Assembly (NCBI GenBank): GCA_013399895.1
Contig: VXBA01006131.1
Span: forward strand, 297,933-361,932
Length of the DNA stretch: 64,000 nt
Reading direction: 5' to 3'
Source: Serilophus lunatus
Taxonomy: Eukaryota > Chordata > Aves > Passeriformes > Eurylaimidae
The notes below the pieces were generated by a model, which searched no databases, had not been told where the DNA came from, and worked only from the letters and a program-made list of their open reading frames with translations. The translations under genes were made by a program, and so were the position numbers. Shown here piece after piece: positions 47,872-60,800 of this stretch (position 1 is the first letter of the stretch; each line of letters opens with the position of its first letter).

Positions 47872-50394
47872 AAATATTAATTCTGGCATCCACAGTAGCC
47901 CATTAGACTTGGATAAATTTTTTCTGGATCTGAATTCCCTGTTAAAAGACCAACAGTGTGACTTTTGTGCACATCCATAGACTGTCACCTAATGATGTAT
48001 TTTGCACTATGTTGTTTGTATTAAGAATATCTGTAAGAGGTAATAATTAATGAGTACAGGCACAGACATTTTCTGCAGCTTTCACCTTAGGCCCAGATAC
48101 CAGTCTTCTGCCAATTTTCAGAAAGTTCACACAAACATATAAAAAAATAATCTCTATGCTCTTAGGTGCTGAATGAAGTAATCCTGATTTAGATGGGTAT
48201 ATGGAATAAATATGTTCAACAATGGCCTCTACAAAATCCAGGTTATACTTCTTAGAGCCATTATGTACACCTGCCAATGCAATATATAAATAGGGTACAT
48301 GCAGAATTCTTCAAAGAATTCTTAAAATAGCACATAGTTTGCTCAATATATTTTTGTGTACACGAATCCTGATTTTCAGATCAAATGATAACGGAGAAAA
48401 TTTTTTTAAGCTGCCCTTACTAACTTGCCTCTGTTTTCTCATATTTATAAGGATCTGTGTATTACTGAGACAATAGTTTTACATTTGAATTAACTTGCCT
48501 TTGTTTTCTCATATTTATAAGGACCTGTGTATTACTGAGACAATAGTTTTACATTCGAATGGTCAGCCTTTTGAGATGCTAAGAAGTCAATCTCATAAGG
48601 CACCTAGAGTATATATAATTAATGTAGGATGGTGTCCCATTCCACAAATAACATTTTTCTTACTGTTGGAAACAATAGCTACAGGTCTAGAAAAAACAAA
48701 ACTAAATAAAAGATATTAAAATCAAAGGACCTCAGTTAATACATCCATTGTGATGAATGGAATAAGAGAATGCACTGGTTTTGACGGTCAGCTGAATAAG
48801 GCAGCAATGCGCTGATGGTAGTCAGTAGTGTGAAGGTTTTCACATCCGTAAGTACTTGTAAGCATGGATTTTTCTAGTTATTATTTTTATTTATTTATTT
48901 TTGTTTGAAAGAAAATTCAGGAATATCACAGAAAAACAAAGGAAAGTGGGAGAGGAAGAAGATTGAAGGACTGGTGAAAGATCTGAAAGGGCATAATTTA
49001 CTACCTTAAATTAAGCACAAAGTTCTGTTTCCTAGAAAACTCCTTTTATCAGATTCTTGTAGATTTCTAGGTAAAAAAGATCTGTATAAGGTTTTATGGA
49101 GGGGTGATGAATGCTTGGACAGAACACCTATTATTCAAATCAGTGAATACAAATGCCACTGGATTCTCAGAAAGCCACCAATTCTTCCAAGTTCCACTAA
49201 AATGACATTAGAATATTCAGTTACATTTTTACAATGGCAAGTGGATTTCAAAAATTCTAAAACTAAATAAACAAAATGTATAGGAAGTCATCACACAGCA
49301 AATCTTTGTCTTGTGACATTTCTAGGGAGATACAAAGATCGTCATATTGCTGCATCCCTGTAAATAACCTAAGTATCTGAAAGCATGAATGGGAAAAACA
49401 AAAAAAAATAATAATGACAGCTCCTGAATACTATCTTCTCTTTTCTAGTCAGTGTGAAGCACAGTTTCAGTCTAAATCAGTTTAAAAGATAAACCTCATT
49501 TGAATATTTACATTTCCACTCACTTCTCTTACCATGACAGAAGATTTGCTTTAATCTTTTATAGACATATCAAGATATTCACATGACAATTTACATGACA
49601 CAACTGGGATAAGAAAATTAAAAAAAATCCCAAATCCATCAAGTGAATGGCACAAACATTGAAATAATATCTGTGGTATTTAGGTAATATTTCCCAGATT
49701 GAAACGTACATAAAAATATTAGCCAGAAATATTTTCATCTTAAAAGGAAAAATACTGTATGAATTATCGTGTACAGATTCAGTAAGTGTAGCATCTTTAG
49801 TATTACATGCTCAAAAGTCAACTAACACAGAATTTATTATGTTTCTAAACGAGAAAAAACGTTGACTTTTCAAATTATGTCGTTTCATGTATCTGAAACA
49901 CATGACTGACTTGTAAGTGTTTAGCTAAACATGATTCAGTTTTGTGTTCTTGAAATGAATTACGAATTTAACAATTTTAAAAGACTTATGTCTCTATAAA
50001 TGCTTTTAAATGCTGCATTTGCCACCATTACTTATTAGATAGGCACACAAGGTTGAAGGTTATGATTTGATTTACAGATTTTTCATTTAAATACTGTGAA
50101 TTTTAAATTTTTGATCTAATATGCTATATTTCATAAAGCCTTACTAAATACTGATATAATAAAAATATTTAACAGTGGAAGTCATGAGGAAGGAAATACA
50201 GGAATAATTCTTAATTCGTGAAGTATAAAGATTTTCATATGGTCTACAATAAACTATTCTTGAAAAATGGAAAGAAATTAATTACATTTGGTTTGTGTTT
50301 CATCTCAGTACCAAACATTCATTTCTCAAATGGAAATAATGAATCGATTTCCGAACATATTTTACAGCTATAAAGACTGGGCGTAAAAAATTGT
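47872..50394. other. Non-coding, with a 70-bp tandem duplication
   Basis: AT-rich. The only distinct structure is the duplication at 48421-48560. Confidence 0.5.
48421..48560 (+). repeat. Tandem duplication, 2 x 70 bp
   Basis: Unit 1 is 48421-48490 and unit 2 is 48491-48560. They are directly adjacent and differ at only three positions, all C/T. The unit is not a simple repeat and matches no family I know. High identity implies a recent event. Confidence 0.95.
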
Positions 50395-50487
50395 AATAGT
50401 GCCATGGTTTAGTTGATGGGGTGATATTAGGTTAGACTTGATGATCTCAAAGGTCTTTTCCAACCTACTTAATTCTGTGATTCCGTC
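50395..50487 (+). mobile_element. CR1 3' end fragment, plus strand
   Basis: GCCATGGTTTAGTTGATGG, GGTTAGACTTGATGATCTC, AAAGGTCTTTTCCAACCTAC and the tail TAATTCTGTGATTCCGTC are the last 90 bp of a CR1 copy in plus orientation. Confidence 0.85.
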
Positions 50488-53400
50488 GTATTTTCCCAAC
50501 CATATGGTACAGGGAGGATGATGGGGGGGAACACCAGGAAACATTTCTTTGCCTTTGTTTGCTTGAACTTTTTTCCTCTCTATCCTTGTAGTTATGGCTA
50601 TTTCATTCAGTAAACTGTTATTCATACTCATATTTCTCCATATTACCCCTTCATTATTAGAGGTGGGGGGCGGGGGAGAGGGAAAAGAACCCCACAAAAT
50701 AGGAGTGACTTCTTTGAACTTCAGATTCTCTGGTGATTGTCCAAAACCGCCACATATGGAAAGTAATTTGCAACAAAAATATAGATTGAGTCAATGTGAC
50801 CTTTACCCTTGAAAATGTGCCAACTGACCTTTAGAAAAAATGCATTACTTTAAAGTTAAAAGATTATTCACTTTCAGGGTCTGGACTTCTGGAATATTTT
50901 AGGAGAATCTTAGGCTTGAAAAAACCTCCACAAAAAGGAGCCCTAGATATATCTTTGTTGTCAAACAGTGCATTACCCCGACCCCAAAAGAACTGACAAA
51001 GCAAGAAATTTGATGTATCTTTAATACATAATAATTTCAACAAAAAACATTGCTACCAGATACTGCAAAACTCATTAGGAATCTTGACATAACTATTAGT
51101 GGATATTCAGTGACTGTATCAGTTGTAGATACAAACTATCAATTGAACAACTGTTATCTGTATACACGATATTAAATAAAAATCAGGTTTTCCAGAAAAA
51201 TATTTTAAAAATATAACCTAGTATAAAATCTTTTAGTTAGTTGGAAATTTCAGCTGCAGAATTCTTGATAGCAATAGCCTGTATGAATGCTGTTCCGTCC
51301 AGTAACATGGTCCTGATGACCCCTGAATGTGACCTTCTGCCAGTGGAAGGAAATTTAATGCTCTACTACACATAGAACAGTATATATGAATACAGAAACC
51401 CAGATCAAACCAATCAATTAAAAGAAAAAACCTATCTCCAAAAAAATCACAAAAGATTAATTACTGACAGGTACACCTGACTGGGATGGCTTTTTAGCCA
51501 CTTATCTGTAGCCACGCAAGATTGTTTTACCTCAGTTTAAAAGATAAAGACACATGGCAGGCTGCCTCTGTAAGTTCTCATTAGGCAAATAGCCTCCATT
51601 GTCCATTAGAGGAAAAGTCTCCCTATTATTTAAGGAAATGTGACAGCAATGGAGGTGAAATGATGGCAGGAAATTCATCAGTGCATTACAAAACTTTTTG
51701 CTTTCTACAAATATCATCAGCCTCTTTCCATACTTTTATTTGACAGCTCAAATGCCACAGGGTTGTAGTCACGGCAAAAGTCAAGAGCAACAGCAAGGCC
51801 ATAAAATGAGATTCTTTCAGGGGGGAAAGCAGCCAAACACAAACAAGTCTATTGAGCACAAAACAATGAGATGTGAGCTTATATCTCGGCAGATTTGTCT
51901 AAATAGCTACCATTATTTTTTAAAAAGCATTAAGAACCTTAAAAAAAGATTAAGAACTTTTCTATACCCTCTGAAAGCTAAAAAACCCTAAGAAATATTA
52001 AAAGATCTGTTATGCATACTGGAAAGCCTCATTTATGTTTGTAACTATTGTAAATATGCATAACTAATAAGTAGTCTCCATTTAAAAAAACCTATGTCAA
52101 TCACAAACCATTAATTTAGAATATTGATAAAATAATATATGCCTTATATCAGGCTCATTTAATGTATATGCAAATGTATGTTTTACTAAAGACTAATTAA
52201 ATTCAGCATGATGCTCAATTAAAAAATAAACAGAAAATATCTTCTTCCTTTAATAAAGACAAGGTTTCCGATGTTACAGATGTCAAGTTTAAAGCCAAGA
52301 TTTTTTCTATGTCTTTAATTTTTTACAATCAGTGGTAGCAATAAGGTGAATTTGAATTACCTTTCACAGTGTCCAGTAGTGCTCTTATCAGGTCAAGGAA
52401 CAGGTTGGGTGTCTGATTAAAAAAGTCACAATTCAAATTTGTGCTAAAACAAAGGAGATAAAGATAGTATCTTAGCATCCTAGTCTGTCAAAATGTTAAT
52501 TTTTATACATATAGTGCGTGCAAAAAAAAGAATGCTTTTATAATTTCTTTCACACTTCATATACCAAAATTCCTTTTTTTTTCCTTTAGAGCTGATCTTT
52601 GATTTCACATATTTCAGGAAATGAAACAGCTGTATATAGGATAAAACTGAGAAATAAGCATTAATTGAGCCAGACGTTAATAATATGGATAGTCTCTCAT
52701 CTGAGGTTACCAGAAGTATCTCGCCCAGTTATTTCCAAATTAAGGAAACATTGTCAAACAAAAATGCTGCAGTCACTGTAAAGACAATTCTAGATTCAAA
52801 AGCCTGCTTTCCACTTTAAAGTAAAACTTTCACTGCATTTGCATAGAATTCTTAGTTTGTATTGCTCACAACTCCACATTCAATCCAGCTTTCCATACTG
52901 CAAACTTGCTTTATATCAGTTTGAGTTAATTGGATAATTGGTTAATTGTTATTGTTACTACCTCCAATGTCAACACAAGGAGAACTGGACTCCATATCTT
53001 TAAGATAATCCTTTCTGGTGTCCTATTTTCATGATACAATTAATTATCCTTCTCAATATGTCCACTAAAAAAAAGTGAAATTATTAACATAACAAATAAA
53101 ATGCCTGCACACTTTGTTAGCCCTAGACTCCTGCACAATAGAGAACCATTTCCAATTTGCATAGCAGTGTCATTGCAAGGACAAAAAGTGTTTGTCTTAT
53201 AATTAAAAAAACCCTTAGTCAATAGTATTTACAGTCTTTTGTGATTAATACCGAAAGCATGACTAATTGTAAAACATACTGTAGAAAAGGATTAATTCAA
53301 ACCTAAAATTCATTAAAGAAATATTATTTAGATCAAAATTGGGACTCAAAGAATAAATCATCATTAAAGTGACAACAAATAATAAGATATAGTGAGGTAA

Positions 53401-56400
53401 TTCTTCAGTGATTTTAACATGTTTGATACTATGAAATAAAAAATATGCCTCAATTATCCAAAGAACTAATATTTGTGGTGAAACTGATTGTATTTTAAGA
53501 ATCTTTAGTAATTCCATGACTTGTGGAATAAATTAAAGATGACAGAATCGTAAAATATATAAGTTCTAGCAATTTGTTAGAAGAACCACAGTTTCTTTTA
53601 ATTGTCAAATTTTTAACTATGTCTGTGGCAATAGCATCAATCGTAAAGTTTCAGTGTGGTATTTTTGCAATTGATAATACCTGTTATCACAGTTATTTTC
53701 CATTTTCTGCTAACTGTTAAAGATTAATTTCAGATAAGTTTGTATGAAACATGTATAACAACATAAAAAGCAAGATGAAATTTATCTTTGATGAATTTAA
53801 AGTATTGCAGAAAGTCACACAACTCTCTGCTTAACAGTACTCCATTCCATACCTAGGAAGAAGACCTTCAGTTTTCTTTTATAAATAAAACCATAATTTT
53901 ATAATAGAAAAACATAAATAAAAACTAAAAAAAAAAAATATTTCTAGAGTTGAAAGGACCTCAACTAGGTTCTGTCTAGTTGGAAAAGTACTGTAGTAAG
54001 AAGTACTTTATGGGAAAAAAGATAATGAGCTGGTTTTTTTTCATGGATCTTTGTGAGGAAGTTCCAAGAACATCATCTTGAGTAATCTGATAGTTTTTGG
54101 GAAACCTGCATGAGCTAATAATCTGTGTCTGTGCATCATTGTCAGTGATAGGTTAACATGCTTGTTCACTAGCAAGAGGAAGTTAACTCATGAAACTTTT
54201 TCAATATCAAAAAAACAGCTGCTGAAATTTCATTTTAAAAGGTCTGACTTATGGAAAAGCATACTAGAAGGCTGTGAGAAAAGATGAAATTTCAGCTTTA
54301 TGATGATTTTATTCAGATGTTATTATGATGTGTCTTAAGGAACCAAAAGACCAGCACAAATTTGTGCGCATGTATATGTTGAGAAACACTTCTGTGTCTT
54401 CTATCTTTAATATCATTGTGTCTTGTACAATCTTTAAAGTGTTAAAAAGGGGTCCAAAGGAGAGGTCTTGAAGGTGAAGAAGCCTAACTATATTTCTCAT
54501 ATACATGAAGTAAATTCTGGTATAAATTTAAAACATTTCAATTTCAAGATTCAGAAAAATAGGTGAGACAATTTCAAGAAATCAAAAATAAAAGCTGTAA
54601 TTCAGTTAAACTACATAACTTTTACTGTCTTAGGCAACTTATTCTGCTGTTACCTTCTAATAAAGATATTTCATCCTAGGTAATTGTACAGTCAGACAGA
54701 ATCATGCTTGTTGCCACATCACTTTGTTGTTCTACATCTGAATACAAGATTGGGAAGAATGACTGAATAATAGCATAGATAAAATACAGACCTCCCTCTC
54801 CTGATTTCATTTCTAGAATTTGAAAGACATAAAGCAGAATAATGGGCTGTTCATTTTTTTGCTAAAATCATGTTTCAAAGATAGATTGGCCTAATTCTTG
54901 CCTATGACAAGTAACTCGATGGTCTTAAAAAGGAAAGAAATTGCTTCTGGCTGAAGATAACGAAGTGGATGTGGGTCAGCCTAACAATGGTTAGCGTAGT
55001 TCTTTCCTTGAACTATCTGTAAAAAAAAGTATAATTTTCATTGATGCAATGCTATAACAACCAAATAACTGTTAAAAGTACTTTTCCTTGACTATTCTGA
55101 ATAACAGAGATTTATTAAGCATGCCAGAGAACTTCCCAACATTCCATTAATTTCAGTGACCTCAGTTGTAATTCATGTGTACCCACTTGAACATTCATGA
55201 TTATGCAGTGATCTTCTTTTTTAATATTATGAATAATAGGGATTAGATAGTCTCTCCCTAAAGGTTTAAAACACAATTTTGATACTGTGTCTATTTTCAC
55301 AAGTTTTGATTACAAGTTTGATTACAAGTGGACTAACAGGTCAAGGCAATGAAGAACCTACGGCTAAATTATGTTCACTTGGATGAGAAAATTTATGTGG
55401 CACTATAGCAAGTTTGACCATCTGGACTAAATGCAATCTGTGCCAAAGCCCTGCAAAGGCCATCAGCTCTCTCTGGGCTCAGGACAGTGGATGGAATCCA
55501 TGGTGGGCAACAGGGCAGGTTCTGGCAGACATACTCCCCAGTCAGGAACAGGGAAGCCAGTAGGCACTGTGGCAGTCCCAGCAGCTGCATTGGGCAGCTC
55601 CACAGGGAGAGTAAGGATGTGACCCGGTGAGGGGAACCAGTATTTTTTACAACCCTGGAGTGTCTGTACAGGTCTGTGGGGATGGACTCAGGCTGAAGCT
55701 GAGTTAGGACATCGACACAGAGCTGAGCTCATACAAAACACTTTTTCTCACTATCACAGATAAAACCACAACAGAACCTGTGGTGAGCCCAACAGAAAGA
55801 AGCTGGCAAAGAAATAAGTAAGAAGAATTATAAATACAGAAAAATAAAATTTGGTTTTTCAGTAACAATATACATTAGACAAGAAAAAGGCAAGAAGGAC
55901 AGGAAAATTAATTATACGAAGACAAGAAAAAAACACCTCTGTGGAAGACAAAAGAATGAGCTGCAAAACCTGCAGGCTGGTGCCTGACAAATTAATTTTT
56001 TTCTTTATATAGACCATTTCAAAGATGATGAGAGTTCTTAGTGGTTTGAAAACTTCCTTTTTATGTGACTGCTTGGTGGGCACTGGGGTAAGTGGTACAA
56101 CCCCAGTATTTTCAATTCTCCTGTCTGCCCTACAAGAAAGATCAGAGCATTTTGCTGGACTGGATTTTCCAATTTATTTTAATCTGAAAATAATCTTGTT
56201 TATATATATCCTTTACAGTCAAAACAAAACACAATAAATGAGAAGGTTCAGGAGATTTGTTTCAGAAGTGTATTATTGCTCCAAACTAAAATGTTAATGA
56301 AAATTCAGCTGCCACATTTTAATTTTTGGAAAATTAGACCTAGTATTAGACATCGTTCCCATCAACATGAAATTTTTCTGCCTTTCTTTGTTGGGCAGTC

Positions 56401-58504
56401 CCTAGAGAAGCTATGAACTCTTTTCATCTTCTAAGAGCATGGAACTTCGAAAGTGTATTCAAATATTGGCAGCACATACTGGCTCAAAGTCATGAAATTT
56501 GAAAAGCACAAGCAAAGAATATTCAAAAAGATCTGACCTTAATATCTTATCAGATACTGTAAAAGTAGATCATTTAATTTCAGAATGAAATGAAAACAAA
56601 GGGACATAAATTATCTCGCACACATTAAAGAAGAAATAATTCATCAGCTGGATAGGAAAATTGAAAAATCAACACAATAAATGCAGTAACTTTAAAATAA
56701 ACTAACTTATCCATAAAATGAGACATATTTCTACTCTATTCGATTTAATATTAGCAGTGTTCTTTATGAATATGCCATTATAAGAATACATAGTTCTGAT
56801 GCCAGATACTAAAACAATGAAGAAAAACTAGTTTTCCATTTTCTTACTTTTTCTTTCAATTCCATGTTAGCAGAACAAACTCCAATCAGGATAGTAATTT
56901 AAAAAAATATCGGATAGTAAAATCAAAACCACATATATATAAACCTTGCAGTCATAGAACTACAGACCAATTTTTTTAGAGATTAAGTATGACAAAAACC
57001 CCTCGGTCTATATACTTTATATCATTTCAGAAAAATATGTAGTTAGGTGAATGTCATAGTTTTCTTTTCCTGAAAAATATTAAGTAGTAATCTAAGAAAG
57101 TAGAGACACATTATTTCTTCCCAGAAAATTAAATTTTCTCACTTCAGTAAACCAAGACCACACACATATATAACTGCATTCTTCTAGAAAATTAGAAGAT
57201 ATCTCATAAATAAGAAAAGCAGTATGGGTTTTTTGAATATGTCATTCCCATAGTTCTTTTAGAGAAATCATATCATGAAAAATCATACACCATTTAAATT
57301 CCTGAGGTTACCTTGCTTCAGTTTCTGTCTGCAAACCTTCTGTTCTGTTCCTCGATCAATTGTCAAGTGTATTTTATATTTAGTTCCAGAGATCACTGCA
57401 TTTTAGAATTGGATTAAACAAAAAGCAACATTCCATTTCATGTACATTTGTAAAATACTTTGCCATGAAAAGTGCTTTGAACATGCAAAACAATATGTAG
57501 ATGATTGTCTAGAATGAGTTTTTCTTTTGTAAGACAACAGAAATTAAGAGAACCAGGAAAAGTGGAACGTATTTCCTCACCAGAAACAGAAAGAATATGC
57601 TTTTTATCACTTTCTACATTATACTTTGTATAAGTTGTGAAGGCTAACAAAAAGTATTATTTAAAAATGTAATGTTGATTGAAGACTGATCCAAAAGTGT
57701 CTCTTTTACTTCACCACCAATACATGTAATAATCTATTTTTACATGGAGCACAATCCTTACAAGAAGTCGGGGTGTCCTGAAGAGAACAATAGTGGCTCT
57801 TTGTGCTTTCTGCTGCATCTCTGAAAATCTTTAGAAAGTCTCATCATAATAATTTAAATTAATTACTTTTTGGCGAAATGTCAAATTAATTAATAACAAT
57901 ATTTCTAGTTTATATGTTTGGAAAAGAGTTGTTCATGAAATGAACAAATGAAAAATTTGATTAAAAAATCAATATTTCTGAATCTAAAAAAATTTGCTTT
58001 GTTAATTAGTTGTAAAATTCAGGGATTTTTAATAATAGAGGGGTCCTATGCAGCTATATGTATTACCTGTCCATTTGCAGTAGTATTTTTAACGTTCAGA
58101 TTTCCAATGGCCAAAGAAGAATAGAATTTTAGGAATACTACTAAGCCAATGGTGTAGGGAGAGGGGGAAGTGAAAAGTGTCAATAATAATACTTGAATAG
58201 GTACTAAGAAAGCTTACAAGTCAAGTAAAAATGCTCAACTTAATCTATATCTATATTTTTTAGAGACCCCACAAGCATTCTTGTATTAAGTATTTTACTT
58301 TGTTCATTAATATGCTACACATCTGTCCTTTTCTTATATTTTGAATTGGTTTTCATTTTTAGTTTTGTTTTAATATTTAAAATATGTTAGTTAAATTTAA
58401 ATCACAAATAAATAAACCAAAATATGCTCAGACTAATTTTTTTTATTCTTCTCCAGAAATGTCAGCAAATTGATAGATATAAGCAGAACTAGCCTAAAAA
58501 ATTC
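50488..58504. other. Mostly repeat-poor non-coding DNA
   Basis: AT-rich. A G-rich stretch lies at 50660-50683. A segment at about 51470-51790 is of less biased composition, and a GC-richer patch lies at 55390-55800. No gene or transposon is recognised. Confidence 0.45.
55390..55800. other. GC-richer patch of unknown origin
   Basis: The composition differs sharply from the AT-rich flanks. Frames of 63-65 codons are open on both strands at 55393-55622 without a recognised domain. It may be an old retroelement fragment, but I see no ends or family signature. Confidence 0.3.
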
Positions 58505-58830
58505 AAAAAAAACACCTGCAGAGCAGGTGCTCTGAAATTATTTTAACAGGTAGTCACTTCTTTGAATATTCTGCTTTCCAAGTAAGGAAATGCCTGCTTT
58601 GCAGCCTGGGGTTAACCATCTCTTTAAACTGTCTCTTGTGTCTAATATTTCTCATTAATTAACTCCAGGCGTATCCTAATGGGAACATTAGGTATCTAGA
58701 CTCTCATTAGTCAGCAGAGCGAGGTACAGTATTTGGTCTTCAAACTGTTTTGCAAAGAGGCCACTTCCCTTCAGAGAGCAAGGTTATTGCCTGCCTACAA
58801 AGAACATCTGCTTGCCAACAGAATATATAG
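58505..58830. promoter_or_regulatory. Candidate conserved non-coding or enhancer-like segment
   Basis: The segment has less skewed composition than its flanks and a dense set of sites that transcription factors commonly use. CACCTGCAGAGCAGGTG (58513-58529) is an exact 7-bp inverted repeat holding two E-boxes (CACCTG and CAGGTG). A homeodomain-type ATTAATTAA lies near 58655. No open frame or repeat explains it. That it is an enhancer is inference from motif content alone. Confidence 0.25.
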
Positions 58831-59689
58831 TTCCCTAATGTCCAACTTCTGAAGCCTAAAATAGAATATAGCTTCCATTATAATATTGAAAATTGTGAAA
58901 ATATTTTCTTATTAAACTGGCCGTATTTTTCAGAAACATCAAAAAATACATTCTACAAAGACAGTGGTTACAAATTGCCAGACATCCAGTCCCAGTAGTC
59001 AAATTTACTTGTGGGAGTTAAGTCAAGTTGATGGAATTTATAGTTTTGTCTATATTATAAGTAATTTTTCAGAAACCTCAAAAATTATCTAAGCAGGTTC
59101 AGATAATAAGAGAAAATATTTGTAATTCAAAGATGATGGCTGTGTTCCTGTACATCATTGGTACACTTTCTAAAAAAATGTGAAAGTCAAATTTTGTTAG
59201 TTTCAGTTCTATATAACAAGCTTTTTGAATTCTGTAATCAGATCCAAGATGGAAGGGAAGAAATTCTTAAATCTCAAATAATATTGGACATGCAGAGAAA
59301 ATAGTACACGTAACACAACAAGGTAGAATGGTGTGGATTTATTTATGCATATAGACACAGATTATTAAATATTAATATCTCTCTAGCCATCAGCTTCATC
59401 CCACATAGTTCCAATATTTTAATTGGAATTAAGACACACGAGACTGTGCCTTATTGATTCATTAACAACTACATCAAATGTACTGTCAAGCATAAGGCTA
59501 AAGTTTGCATACTTGAAGACTCCTGAGAGATTTATTAGTAAATCACTTCTTAAAAATTCATCTTCGTTCATTATTACAATATGCCATAGAATTATTTCAT
59601 ATGCCTTATAAAAATAATATATAACACTACCCTTGGAAAAATCTTTAAATTATTGAAAACAACTCTCGAGGAAAGAAAGTGACAAGTGA
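58831..59689. other. Non-coding, nothing recognised
   Basis: AT-rich sequence without recognised features. Confidence 0.5.
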
Positions 59690-60800
59690 CAGCAAAAGAC
59701 AGGTGACCAGACACTCGGAGACACAGAGCTTATAATGCTGAGACTTTCCTATGCTTAGATTGTTAGGGTATGATAACCCATTGGTTCCTTTGTTCAAGAT
59801 CCCTTCTCAGAGGCACCTAGCTTGCGCTTTTATTTTATTATTTAGTTTTTTCAACAAAATTAAACTATTTTAAACATCAAGATGTCTGAGACTCTGGAAA
59901 ATGTGTGCTAGAGCTGGTAAGGAAACCTGGTCTGACTGTGTGAATGTGGTGTGTAGCTGTGAAGGAGCTTTGATCCCAGCTCGGGTGGTGTGAGTGTGAC
60001 TGCCAGAGTAGCTCCTGGATGCTGGGACAGAGGAGTTTCCTTAATACATTCACTACTGAGACTCACCTAAATGTAGGTGTACACAGGCAGACACGCTTCA
60101 TAGCTGATAGCCTTGCCTGGATCATGGTACTACTACTGCCAGTTGATCCTGGTAGAGGACCAGCACATAGACTGGTTCAGAGAAAGCATGATACTTTCCC
60201 CCCTGAACAGCCAGCAACAGGCACATGAGCTGTGAGCCACAGTCCCATTTCTCCTGCAAGTGGTGATCTCTTCATCCCCCTGTCACACCAGTCTCTACAA
60301 TAGCTGTTTTTTTGGACACGCATTTTTATCTCCCGTGTGGCAGATGGTCAAGACTCATCCTGACACTCAGACCCCCCTACAAACTCCAGCAGTTTACACC
60401 GCTGCTGCACCTACACCCTTGTTGGATCTTAGTTGCTGACACCAAATCAACTCACACTCGCCTCACCAGTATCTGGGACTAGTCTTTACAGTACTCTCAC
60501 GCACAGAAAAGAGGGAGAGGTTACAAGAAAGAGAAATTAAAGAAGAGTTAAGAAAAAAATGAGAGATGATCATATTCAGGACTTGGTCAGACAAATGTAC
60601 CGATATGCAAAGGTTTACATGAAATTGGCACCTTTTATATCCTTTATTCCTCAATAAACTTTGCAGAACCTCATAGACCCCCTAAAAATATGCACATAAG
60701 TGTTTATCTTAGTTTTGCTTTCTTATTCAGTTGTGAGGTCTATATGGCCCTCCCTAAAGTTCTGCCTGGGATTTTGTAAAGGTCTATCAATAATTAAACA
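59690..60800 (-). mobile_element. Possible ERVL-like retroviral remnant, minus strand
   Basis: This is a GC-richer block in AT-rich surroundings. On the minus strand TGGTGTCAG (60436-60444) matches the start of a tRNA-Leu-type primer binding site, the kind used by ERVL elements, though the match weakens after nine bases. On the LTR side a minus-strand TATAAAAGG lies at 60631-60638. On the internal side (59870-60430) the sequence is GC-richer, as a leader region could be. No gag or pol motif is readable, the LTR end adjoining the site is not a clean CA, and the outer LTR boundary is not found. It could also be unrelated sequence. Confidence 0.3.
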
